Shown: piece by piece, positions 9,642 through 18,800 of the stretch
Layout of the letters: each line of letters starts with the position of its first letter
Numbering within the stretch: the first letter of the stretch is position 1
Source: JBJXHC01 sp046160825
GTDB taxonomy: Bacteria; Bacteroidota; Ignavibacteria; UBA10030; UBA6906
Direction of reading: 5' to 3'
Length of the DNA: 64,000 nucleotides
Assembly: GCA_046160825.1 (NCBI GenBank)
Contig: JBJXHC010000106.1
Location: forward strand, 1 to 64,000
Notes under the pieces: model-generated
Databases searched by the model: none
What the model was told of the DNA's origin: nothing
Seen by the model: the letters and a program-made list of their open reading frames with translations, nothing else
Program-made: the position numbers and the translations under genes

Positions 9642-9670
9642 AAAGTACAGAAAACAGAGCCGATTGTCAA
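9642..9670 (-). promoter_or_regulatory. Candidate promoter TTGACA-N17-TACTTT for the exported protein at 9141-9617
   Basis: On the minus strand TTGACA (9670-9665) and TACTTT (9647-9642) are separated by exactly 17 bases. The second box also fits the Bacteroidota -7 consensus TAnnTTTG in six of eight positions. It lies about 25 bases ahead of a strong ribosome site and start codon, and overlaps the end of the nucleotidyltransferase gene. A pattern match only. Confidence 0.45.
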
Positions 9671-10419
9671 CCTCGGGACATCCTCATCATGGAGCGCGCC
9701 TCTTCAAGCTGTTCCATGGTGTTAATCCCCATAATCTCGCGGAAATCGGGTGCGGCAAGGGCAGCGACCCGGAACTTGCTTTTCCAGAAGTAGGAAAAGA
9801 CATCTGTGAGGTAGTACTCCGCCTGGGCATTGGATGTGGTAATATGCTTCAACCCATCGAATAAATGAGGCGCGTCAAAAAGATAAATTCCGGAATTGAC
9901 CTCTCTCACCTTCCGTTCATCCTCCGTCGCATCCCGCTGCTCAACAATTGAATAAACATTTCCATCACCCCCCCTGAGAATGCGACCATAGCCGGTCGGA
10001 TCATCAAGATTGGCAGTAAGAACAGTGGCAACCGCTCTTGCGGAGCGATGATGTTGTATGAGGGATGTTACAGTTGACGCTGTCAGAAGCGGAACATCAC
10101 CCGAAAGCACCAGCACATCGCCCTGAAAACCTGCCAACGTGGATTCCGATTGCATCACGGCGTGACCAGTCCCGAGTTGAGGAGATTGCTCAACGCACAT
10201 CACAGGGAAAGGCAGTTTCTCAAAATGATTGATGACGGATTGTTTCTGCCACCCAACGACGACGACAATATGAGACGGTGCAAGAGTATTCGCCAACTCC
10301 ACGACGTGCTGTATCATGGGCTTTCCCTGCACCTCGTGCATCACTTTGGGGAGATCGGGATTGTTCATCCGCGTTCCCTTGCCCGCCGCAAGAATAACAA
10401 CTGCGAGAGGTTTTGCCAT
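9667..10419 (-). CDS. GlmU N-terminal-like sugar nucleotidyltransferase
   Basis: A 250-residue NTP_transferase protein from ATG 10419. The signature LAAGKGTRMNNPDLPKVMH is at the N-terminus, followed by QLGTGHAV, the metal-binding SGDVPLLT, and VNSGIYLFD. These match the pyrophosphorylase half of GlmU, which makes UDP-GlcNAc from GlcNAc-1-phosphate and UTP. The left-handed beta-helix acetyltransferase half of GlmU is missing, so the enzyme needs a partner or uses another sugar phosphate. It starts five bases after panC ends, implying one operon. The substrate is inferred, not proven. Confidence 0.82.
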   Translation of the reverse strand: MAKPLAVVILAAGKGTRMNNPDLPKVMHEVQGKPMIQHVVELANTLAPSHIVVVVGWQKQSVINHFEKLPFPVMCVEQSPQLGTGHAVMQSESTLAGFQGDVLVLSGDVPLLTASTVTSLIQHHRSARAVATVLTANLDDPTGYGRILRGGDGNVYSIVEQRDATEDERKVREVNSGIYLFDAPHLFDGLKHITTSNAQAEYYLTDVFSYFWKSKFRVAALAAPDFREIMGINTMEQLEEARSMMRMSRG

Positions 10420-10423
10420 GTTC

Positions 10424-11275
10424 TCAGGAAGTGATGGTGACATTATCAATGAGGCGTGTTGAACCAAACCGAACAGCGAGAGAAACCAATAATGGTCGAA
10501 CAGTACACCGCGGAACTTCTTCAAGAGTTCGACCATCAGCAATGGAAATATAGTCTATGGACCCTGAAGAGCCAGAGTCAATCACCTGCTTCATCTCGTT
10601 AATGATTGCTTCGCTTTCAATTGCACCCTCCTTGATCATTCTCCCGGCAAGCTGAAGTGCGTGATGCAATACGGGTGCTTCACGACGTTGGTCGGGCGTC
10701 AAATATGAGTTGCGTGAACTCATGGCAAGCCCGTCGGCTTCCCGAACGATGGGAGCAACCACCACCTCAACGTCGAAGTTCAAGTCCTCCATCATTCTGC
10801 GGATAATCACTGCCTGCTGTGCGTCCTTCTGCCCGAATACTGCAACATGAGGTTTCGTGATATTGATAAGTTTCGCAACAACCGTCGTAACGCCGCGGAA
10901 GTGGCCCGGACGGGATTTGCCTTCCTGGAGAGAATCCAGGTGCGCCACGTCTATCGTGGTCAGATACCCATCCGGATAAACGGCGTGTGCTTCCGGTGCG
11001 AAAATAATATCCGTACCGCCTGACGTGGCAAGTGCGACATCGCCGTCGAGGTTGCGCGGATAGCGGGAGAAGTCTTCGGAGGGGCCGAATTGTTTTGGGT
11101 TGACAAACACTGTCGTAATCACCACGTCCGCTCTCTTTTTTGCTTCGCGTATCAAGCTAAGGTGTCCTTCATGCAAGTACCCCATTGTCGGAACGACACC
11201 TATCCGCTTGCCGGAAGCGCGACACCGGTCGGCCATCTGCTGCATGACATGAACATCGCGGATCAGTTCAGCCAT
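10424..11275 (-). CDS. panC: Pantothenate synthetase
   Basis: A 283-residue enzyme from ATG 11275 that joins pantoate and beta-alanine using ATP. The HIGH-like nucleotide motif is PTMGYLHEGHLSL near residue 27, the KMSKS-like segment is GLAMSSRNSYL, and PKQFGPSEDFSRYPR and FGQKDAQQ are typical substrate-binding segments. Length is normal. A longer in-frame reading to 11353 would run into the arginase gene and lacks family similarity. No panB or panD is present in the window. Confidence 0.95.
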   Translation of the reverse strand: MAELIRDVHVMQQMADRCRASGKRIGVVPTMGYLHEGHLSLIREAKKRADVVITTVFVNPKQFGPSEDFSRYPRNLDGDVALATSGGTDIIFAPEAHAVYPDGYLTTIDVAHLDSLQEGKSRPGHFRGVTTVVAKLINITKPHVAVFGQKDAQQAVIIRRMMEDLNFDVEVVVAPIVREADGLAMSSRNSYLTPDQRREAPVLHHALQLAGRMIKEGAIESEAIINEMKQVIDSGSSGSIDYISIADGRTLEEVPRCTVRPLLVSLAVRFGSTRLIDNVTITS

Positions 11276-11279
11276 GTTC

Positions 11280-12185
11280 TTAGAGAATCCTCTTGCCAAA
11301 TGCAGACTGAACAAGCTCGACGGCAAAGGCAGCCGATGAATTGTGTTCATCAAGGATGGGATTTACTTCAACGATTTCCAGCGACGTCATGACTTTGGAG
11401 TCGGAAATGAATTCCATAATAAGATGCGCTTCGCGATAATCAAGTCCTCCCTTTACCGGGGTGCCAACACCCGGGGCAACAGTTGGATCGACCGCATCAA
11501 GGTCGAAGCTGACGTGGACGTAGTCGGTGCCATCGCTTACACGCGCAAGAGCTTTCTTCATCACACGGTGGATACCCTGTCGGTCAATGTCCGGCATGGT
11601 GAACACATGGACACCCGTCTGTTTCAGATGTTTTTTTTCTCCATCGTCAAGACTGCGAATTGCAACGAGAGCCACGTTCTCGGGATCGACCTTGGGATGA
11701 TTGCCGCCAACATGCGCCAATTCTCGTGGGCCCAAGCCAAGTACGGCCGCCAGCGGCATACCGTGAATATTTCCTGATGGCGACGTGGCTGGAGTGTTAA
11801 TATCACCGTGAGCGTCTACCCAGAGAAGTCCCATCTTTTTCCGTTTCCTCTTCGCAAACGCCGCGATGCCGGAGATCGTGCCTACCGCGATGGAATGATC
11901 ACCTCCGAGAACAAGCGGAAAGTGACCGTGGCTGATAATCTTATCCACCTTTGTGGCAAGGAGTTTTGAGGCGCGGGTAATCTCTCGAAGGTACCGCGCC
12001 TTCATCTCACCAACACGCAGCTCTTCGACATTCTTGATGTCCAAGTCGCCCTCATCGATCACGCGATTGCCCAGTTCCTTCAATCTGTCGCTCAAGCCGG
12101 CAATGCGAATCGCAGAAGGACCCATATCCACGCCACGACGACCGGAGCCAAGGTCCATCGGAACGCCAAGTACATGAATATTCAT
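11280..12185 (-). CDS. rocF: Arginase
   Basis: A 301-residue ureohydrolase that splits arginine to ornithine and urea. Binuclear manganese ligands are visible in LGGDHSIAVG, WVDAHGDINTP and SFDLDAVDP, and NIHGMPLAAVLG and SLEIVEVNP are typical of arginase more than of agmatinase. The N-terminus MNIHVLGVPMDLGSGRRG is a good family start. It sits between panC and accD with short spacers. Together with AguA/AguB at 55-57 kb it suggests active arginine and polyamine metabolism, but no arginine decarboxylase is in view. Confidence 0.93.
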   Translation of the reverse strand: MNIHVLGVPMDLGSGRRGVDMGPSAIRIAGLSDRLKELGNRVIDEGDLDIKNVEELRVGEMKARYLREITRASKLLATKVDKIISHGHFPLVLGGDHSIAVGTISGIAAFAKRKRKKMGLLWVDAHGDINTPATSPSGNIHGMPLAAVLGLGPRELAHVGGNHPKVDPENVALVAIRSLDDGEKKHLKQTGVHVFTMPDIDRQGIHRVMKKALARVSDGTDYVHVSFDLDAVDPTVAPGVGTPVKGGLDYREAHLIMEFISDSKVMTSLEIVEVNPILDEHNSSAAFAVELVQSAFGKRIL

Positions 12186-12206
12186 AAAGTACCCAATCGT
12201 GAGAAA

Positions 12207-13049
12207 TCAGGGATTGAGGAGACGAAGTAATTGAACAATTGTGTTCTTCATCTCCTTTCGGTGAACCACCAAATCCAGGAAGCCATGCTCGAGAAGAAAT
12301 TCGGAGCGCTGGAATCCCGGCGGCAAATCCTTGCCGATGGTTTGTTTGATAATGCGTGGGCCGGCGAATCCGATGAGCGCGTTCGGTTCGGCAATATTGA
12401 TATCTCCCAGCATGGCATAACTCGCAGTCACGCCACCCGTCGTCGGGTCTGTCAAAAGAGAGATGTACGGAACCCGTGCTTCCGCCAGGCGGGCAAGTTT
12501 CGCACCTGTCTTCGCCATCTGCATGAGAGAGAGCGCTCCCTCCATCATGCGCGCGCCGCCACTCGACGAGACGACGATCAACGGTGCCTTTGTCTTCCAT
12601 GACTTATCGATCGCCCTTCCGATTTTCTCGCCAACTACAGAGCCCATGCTTCCGCCGATAAACGAGAAATCCATTGCTGCGAGAACGACATTGACCTTCT
12701 CCATCGTCCCCGTCCCCCACCGGACAGCATCGTAGAGTCCGGATTTTTTGATCGCCTCCGGAATTCTGTCACGGTATTTTTTTGTATCAACAAAACGCAA
12801 TGGATCAACCGAACGCATCTTCCGATCGCTTTCCTTGAAGGAATCCGGGTCGAGCAGGATTTCAATATATTCCTTGCTCCCGATGCGGAAGTGTGCGTTA
12901 CACTTGGGACACGTGTGGAGGTGCTGCTCGAGTTCTTTCTTATGAATAATCTCGCCGCACTGCTCACACTTCGTCCACATCCCGTCGGGGAGTTCCCGTT
13001 TCTGGGTTTCTGTGGCGATGTTTTCTTTGGAACGTTTGAACCAGGACAT
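12207..13049 (-). CDS. accD: Acetyl-CoA carboxylase carboxyltransferase subunit beta
   Basis: A 280-residue AccD, which with AccA moves the carboxyl group from biotin to acetyl-CoA in the first step of fatty-acid synthesis. The N-terminal zinc ribbon CEQCGEI...CPKCNAHF holds the four cysteines. The carboxyltransferase core includes FIGGSMGSVVGEKI, SSSGGARMMEGALSLMQMAK, DPTTGGVTASYA and IGFAGPRIIKQTIG. Length is normal. Two bases separate it from tsaB upstream. Confidence 0.97.
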   Translation of the reverse strand: MSWFKRSKENIATETQKRELPDGMWTKCEQCGEIIHKKELEQHLHTCPKCNAHFRIGSKEYIEILLDPDSFKESDRKMRSVDPLRFVDTKKYRDRIPEAIKKSGLYDAVRWGTGTMEKVNVVLAAMDFSFIGGSMGSVVGEKIGRAIDKSWKTKAPLIVVSSSGGARMMEGALSLMQMAKTGAKLARLAEARVPYISLLTDPTTGGVTASYAMLGDINIAEPNALIGFAGPRIIKQTIGKDLPPGFQRSEFLLEHGFLDLVVHRKEMKNTIVQLLRLLNP

Positions 13050-13050
13050 A

Positions 13051-13740
13051 TTATTGTGCCTTGGTATGGAATTCTTTTATGTAATACGGCTCAAGGGTTG
13101 CCATGTACTCAGTCTCACCACGTTGGAGTTTCCTGTTTCCAATCAATGCCACACTTCTTGCCGAACAACGGTTGATCGTTGAAGGCGCTTCGCGTACGGC
13201 ACGACCTTCCCGACCAATGTCTTTCATGACTTTTTCCGATCCATCACCTATGACTACAACTCTGCGGTCTGCAAGCTGCGAGATCAATTCCGAAACAATC
13301 ACGTCTCTCGGCTCCCACACAGTTTTCAGGTCCTGACTCGTGGCCTCAAACAACTGACAATAGACTTCATTCCGCCGTGCGTCAAGAACTGCAAGCACGG
13401 ACTCTGACTGATCAATAATATCCTCATCAATCACCCGATACGCAAGTGCCTCAAGTGTCGGGACTGCAACAATGGGTTTATCGAGAGAAAATGCAAGCCC
13501 TTTTGCAACGCTCAAGCCTATGCGCAATCCCGTAAACGAACCTGGTCCGATGGATACTGCGATCCCGTCCAGCAATGCGGGAGCAATCCCCGCCGATTCC
13601 AGCGCCTGCTCAATACATGTGAGCAATTTTTCCGCGTGAACGTACTTTTCATCGAACTCCACCATCGAAACTATTTTCTGATCGACCGCAACCGCCGCAC
13701 CACACACAGAAGTTGACGTCTCAATTCCGAGCAATCTCAT
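13051..13740 (-). CDS. tsaB: tRNA threonylcarbamoyladenosine biosynthesis protein TsaB
   Basis: A 229-residue TsaB, the scaffold partner of TsaD in making t6A37 on ANN-decoding tRNAs. The ASKHA-fold start LLGIETSTSVCGAAV and the signature SIGPGSFTGLRIGLSVAKGLA region are clear (GPGSFTGLRIG at about residue 67). LDARRNEVYCQLFE is also characteristic. Its ATG overlaps the stop of tsaE by four bases, so it should be translationally coupled to tsaE. tsaD and tsaC are not in the window. Confidence 0.95.
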   Translation of the reverse strand: MRLLGIETSTSVCGAAVAVDQKIVSMVEFDEKYVHAEKLLTCIEQALESAGIAPALLDGIAVSIGPGSFTGLRIGLSVAKGLAFSLDKPIVAVPTLEALAYRVIDEDIIDQSESVLAVLDARRNEVYCQLFEATSQDLKTVWEPRDVIVSELISQLADRRVVVIGDGSEKVMKDIGREGRAVREAPSTINRCSARSVALIGNRKLQRGETEYMATLEPYYIKEFHTKAQ

Positions 13741-14186
13741 AACCCGGCCTCAAGCCCGGGACGTGTTACCCGTTCAATCACTATCTCCCGGTCCTGCTCT
13801 CCCGATCCATAGTTGAGTTTTACGAGATAATATGTATCAGGAAGAAGATCGAGAACGATTTCAGCCCATTCGATCAGACAAACGACCTGACCGTTGATAT
13901 ACTCTTCAAGTCCCAACTCGCCCAGCTCTCTGCGCGAGGAGAGACGGTACAGGTCGATATGGACAAGCTTGCCTCGACGTGTCTGATGTTCATTTATCAG
14001 TGTGAATGTCGGGCTTGTTACAGGTGTAGCGGCTCCGAACCCTTCGCACACACCGGTCACGAACTGTGTTTTGCCACTGCCGAGGTTGCCAATCAAAGCG
14101 ATAACATCTCCGGGCTGTATGCTCGCGGCAAACATTTTCCCGAGAGCGATTGTCTCCTCCCTCGAATGCGTAACGAATGCGTTCAT
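13737..14186 (-). CDS. tsaE: tRNA threonylcarbamoyladenosine biosynthesis ATPase TsaE
   Basis: A 149-residue P-loop ATPase that drives the TsaBD complex during t6A formation. It carries Walker A GNLGSGKTQFV near residue 35, SPTFTLINEH, HIDLYRLSSRRELGELGLEEY and the LIEWAE segment, all typical. Length is normal. It overlaps both neighbours by ATGA: porX upstream and tsaB downstream, so the unit is porX-tsaE-tsaB. Confidence 0.96.
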   Translation of the reverse strand: MNAFVTHSREETIALGKMFAASIQPGDVIALIGNLGSGKTQFVTGVCEGFGAATPVTSPTFTLINEHQTRRGKLVHIDLYRLSSRRELGELGLEEYINGQVVCLIEWAEIVLDLLPDTYYLVKLNYGSGEQDREIVIERVTRPGLEAGL

Positions 14187-15748
14187 CCTTTCGGATCAAG
14201 AGTCACCAGAGGGAGAATCATTTCTTCCATCGAGACTCCGCCATGCTGGAAACTGTCACGGTATTGGTTGAGGTATTTATGATAATCTGTCGGGTACACG
14301 AAGTAGTAGTCTTCCTTTGCAATGATGTAGTTGACCGTCACTCCACGCCGCGGAAGCTTGAATTCCATGGGATCCTTGACGAAGATCGCAGCCCTCTCTT
14401 CGGATTTCAGGTTGCGTCCGTATTTATAGCGCAGGTTTGTCGACGCTTCACGGTCGCCAAGGACCTTCGACCCGCGTAAACACCTGATGCTTCCATGGTC
14501 CGTTGTCAATATAATCTTGACGTTCTTTTGGCGTGACAGTGTCTTGAGCATTCCGAAGAATGATGAATGCATAAACCATGACTTGGTCAGCGTTCTATAT
14601 GCCGACTCATCGGGAGCGATTTCCTTGAGCAGGCTTGAATCCGACCGGCCATGAGCAAGCATATCAACGAAATTGACCACGATGGACGTGAGTTTCGATT
14701 GGGTGTACGACATGATATTATTTTCAATGCTTCTGCCGAATTCTGCATCCAGGATCTTTACATACTTCGCTTCCGGTTTCAGGATAATTTTTCGGCGTTC
14801 CAGAAGCTTGTCCAGGAATTGGCGCTCGTACCTGTTCCGACTGCTTTCATCATCCTCGCTTTTCTCCCATAGCTCCGGGAAGCGCACCTCGACTTCACTC
14901 GGAAATGCACCACTGAAGATGGCGTTCCGTGAGTACGGTGTGGCTGTGGGGAGAATGCTGTAGTAGTATTTCTTGTCGATGGTGAAATATTCGTGCAATA
15001 CGTTTTCCATCACGAGCCACTGGTCAAGACGAAGGCAGTCGATCACGAAAAAGAAAACGGATTTGCCGGAATTCAATTCCGGAATAAGAAATTGGTCGAC
15101 CACCTCCGGAGAAAGTATCGGCTTATTGGTCGATTGGGCAACCCAGTCACGATAGTTTTTCTCAACATACTTGCCGAATGCAAGATTGCATTCTTTCGTC
15201 TGATCCAGTAACGTTTGCTTTAACCCGAGTTCCGGATGGGCATCCAACTCGATCGCTCTGTCAGTGAGACGTGAGTAGATATCGATCCACCCATTGAAGT
15301 CCGGACCGCCCATCAGCGCCGTGGAAATCTGATTGAACTCCTGGATATAATCCCGTGAGACTGCGGCGCCGGTGATCTTCCTGACCTCAAGGAATTTCTT
15401 GCACGCCATCAGGATCTGGCTTGGGTTTACCGGCTTGGTCAAATAGTCGCTGATCTTCCCCCCAATAGCCTCTTCCATCAGGGATTCTTCTTCGTTCTTT
15501 GTAATCATGACGACAGGGAGATTCGGGCGGAGGTCTTTTATTTCGGCAAGGGTACGCAGACCACCCATTCCGGCCATCATTTCGTCGAGGAATACCAGGT
15601 CAAACCCCGTCCCGCGCACCATACTCACGGCGTCTTCTCCGTTGGTTGCCGTCTCCACACTATACCCCTTGTCCACCAGAAGCCGGATGTGCGGCCGCAG
15701 CAGATCAATCTCATCATCAACCCAGAGAATCTTGCCTTTAGTGTCCAT
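14183..15748 (-). CDS. porX: PorX-type response regulator with PglZ domain (T9SS regulator)
   Basis: A 521-residue protein. Residues 1-125 form a receiver domain: acidic pocket WVDDEIDLL, phospho-acceptor Asp55 in LVFLDEMMAGMGG, conserved MITK and YLTKPVNP. The rest is a PglZ/alkaline-phosphatase-like domain with metal-site segments FVIDCLRLDQW, ATPYSRNAIFSG, VNFVDMLAHGRSD and LTTDHGSIR. This two-domain architecture and length match PorX, which regulates type IX secretion in Bacteroidota and whose PglZ domain is a zinc phosphodiesterase acting on oligonucleotides. sprA begins the next transcription unit region downstream. The four-base overlap with tsaE is notable. No porY kinase gene is in the window. 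Confidence 0.93.
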   Translation of the reverse strand: MDTKGKILWVDDEIDLLRPHIRLLVDKGYSVETATNGEDAVSMVRGTGFDLVFLDEMMAGMGGLRTLAEIKDLRPNLPVVMITKNEEESLMEEAIGGKISDYLTKPVNPSQILMACKKFLEVRKITGAAVSRDYIQEFNQISTALMGGPDFNGWIDIYSRLTDRAIELDAHPELGLKQTLLDQTKECNLAFGKYVEKNYRDWVAQSTNKPILSPEVVDQFLIPELNSGKSVFFFVIDCLRLDQWLVMENVLHEYFTIDKKYYYSILPTATPYSRNAIFSGAFPSEVEVRFPELWEKSEDDESSRNRYERQFLDKLLERRKIILKPEAKYVKILDAEFGRSIENNIMSYTQSKLTSIVVNFVDMLAHGRSDSSLLKEIAPDESAYRTLTKSWFMHSSFFGMLKTLSRQKNVKIILTTDHGSIRCLRGSKVLGDREASTNLRYKYGRNLKSEERAAIFVKDPMEFKLPRRGVTVNYIIAKEDYYFVYPTDYHKYLNQYRDSFQHGGVSMEEMILPLVTLDPKG

Positions 15749-15822
15749 TCATACTTTCGATGTGAAAAAAAATATGTATTTGCGCTTTGAGAATCAACCG
15801 CCGGTCAAAAGCCGACGAACCG

Positions 15823-18800
15823 TTACTGAATGGAAATATGAATATCAAGACCTGCTTCATTGGTGGTGCTTCCGGGAATTCGTGAGCCGGAATCGTCAGG
15901 CGCTATTTTTGTGTAGCGATAGTAGATGGAGGCGGTAACACGGGAACTCAGTATGTATTTGATTCTCGGTTCCATCACCGTCCGTGTGGTTCCCTCCAGC
16001 GGCGTCCCTTCGGTATTGGCTTCAAGAAGAGCAATCTCGTACTGTTTGCGCGAGTTCTTCGTGATGGAATAGGAGAAACTGACGTCGAGATCGTTATTCA
16101 ATGCGAGTCCAAAAAGTGGAATCTCAAAACCTCTCCTATTGTACGAAGCGGTAATGGAAATTTCCTGGGCAAGGGTTTCCACAATATTCCTGGATGATGT
16201 TTGGAGGTCGAACGACGTGTTGGTATTGTATCGCATCGTCGCTCCCAGGCTTCCCTTGAATAAATCCTTGAACGTAAAGTTCAAACCCATCAACGGAGCG
16301 AAGCCATACGCAACCCGCTGTGCATCCGTTTGCTCGCCACCGCCGCCGGGTAAATTACGAAACTGCCGCGTGTACGTGGAGGAGTATGAATGATCCAGAG
16401 AAAGCCTCGTAACAAACCCGGAGAACAACGGGAGCTTCTCAAGTCCGTCCCATCGGAGACTCCAGTTAACCCTCGGATAGAATTGTCCGAACCCGGTACG
16501 GAAGAGCGGGAGTGCCTCGAAGCCCTCCTCAAATGCACGTGCAAGTTTCTCGTCATCAGTCAATGAGGTGTCGCGGCTATTCCTCAATTCCGTATACTTC
16601 TTACTGACTTCCTTCAGATTACTTTTAAAGATACCGAAGAACAGAACATCAGGAAGCGTAAAGAATGAACGTTCGACACTCCCTGTCACAGTGGTATTGG
16701 TGATGATCGGCATTCCGGCATTTGCCCCGACGGAATCGGTGGACAGGTTCTGTGAGCGGTTGTACGCCCACCCGATGTTCCAGTTCAGGTCAAGCTTCGC
16801 GCCTTCCCACAACGAGCGCGTTGTTTTAAAGGCCAGGCGGTTCGTTTGCCGGTAACTATTGACAAGGACACCACCAGTCGCGCGCACGCCCGGCTCAACA
16901 TCCCAACCAAAAAACGGGAAGTGAGACCGTGACCCGAAGTTCGTGAGCCTTCCGCTCGGATCGGAAATAAGACCAAGCTGATAAAGCCTTGACGGTCCGT
17001 GCCGGGGTTCGGAATCCTGAAAGAATGGAACACGTCCCCAGAAATTGACAAACCCGGTTCTACCAACGACACCACTGTTCTGCGCGCTGTTGGTCTGGGT
17101 AAACGTCACATTGATATTATCGTAATCAAGGAACGGTACCTTGATCAGCACCTTCATGATATTCTTTATCTGGTCGAATGCCTTCCCCATGCCACCACCG
17201 GCACTCGCGGAATCCGGAGCCTGCGTTGTGCTGTCGGCAGTCGGAGGCTGATCTTTGGGATCGGACGCACCACGACGACCACGCGGAGGTGGCGCTACTG
17301 TTGTCGGTCCATCATTAAATAGTGGATCGATAAGCGCCTTCAGTCTGAAGTTCGTGGAAAAATTGATGTTATTGTTGAACCCCGCCGACTTCCCCAGATC
17401 GCCGCGCAGCAACTGATTCGCCCAGCTATAATCTACCCCGTACCCAAAGGAGACATCAAGGTATTTCTTGATATTCAAGATATTGGGAATATTGGGCCTG
17501 GTGTTGAATTGGTTCCGTTGTGAATATCTGGTGTCTTCGCCGAAGTTGATAAACTTATCACCGAAGAAAATGTCGTCGATGATCTGGGAAAACCGGCGCT
17601 GGTTGCCGAGGCGATCTGTCTCGAACGCAAGAAGACTGGATTCCACGCCAAGGCTATAGTCACCCGAAAGATTCAGCAATCCTCCTTCGGTGAGTTTCCA
17701 GCCGAAACCCAATTGGCGCGACGCTGTAAAGTTGCGCGTGATGGTTTCCCGCGATCCTATGGCTCGCTGCAATGAGACATTCCTTGAACGTGCGGCTGAG
17801 AACGACCACGAAAAACTCGTCGGCGTGAAGAAGATTTTCATGTCCTTATAGTCATCAAGGAAGCCGAGTCCGTCAAACAGACTACTGAACGGGCTGACGA
17901 AATAGTCCGGAGAGAACGTAAACGCGTACGCTATGCGCGCAGTCCATTGCCAGGAGAGACCGCGGGCAACGGCCGGACTCCGTTCCGTGCTCTTGGTGTA
18001 GTTGATGCCAAACGAGAGTTTGTTGAACGTATCGCGGATAAACCATTCCTGCGACGGCAAACCGAGACGCAACGTGGGAGCGGCATATGTGTCGGAAACC
18101 CGGAACGACTCGGATTCACTGGTGATCTGATTCGCTGCGTCCTGTGCTTCAGATTCCGACGCGCCATTGTCAAGGAGTCTCGCACGCGTGAGTTCGGCGG
18201 CTTCAGTTACGAGAACGTCAGAATTGGGAAGGTACTTCGGGCGGATAATTCCTTCTGTGTGCGTGTATGAAAACGGCAAGGATGTCCCTACCCAATCTGT
18301 GGGAAAGAACTTCTCCAACTGTACTGAAGCACCAAGCCCCCAGTTTACTCCCGTCTGCCGCGACCCGAACCGCTGTTCAAGCGTATGAAAATTCGGATCC
18401 ACTTTTGAGTAGTTGAACGATACTGAGCCAAGATCCGCCAGTTTCAATTGAGTATCGAATCGGTACGCCCAACCAGGTGTATCATCGACTGTTGTGAGAC
18501 GTAATTCGTTGATCCACACATCTCCAATGAGAGGATTCCCCGGCCTGAGCCTGTCTGGTCTGTTGGTAACACCGATCACCAGAAATCGTACCTGAGTCAA
18601 TGACGGGTTGCCGAGAACACGATACACGGCTCCCGGTGGGCCGCCTTCGACGGGGATGGGTTCGGAGATGATGGTCGTGGAGTCACGTGTTTGTTTTATA
18701 GCGGTGAGGTCCGGAAAATTTATCACCATCTCATTGCGGGAGTCCCAATCGGGGTGAATGGGTGCGCGGTATTCATAAAAATTCAAGGTATCGGCCCCGA

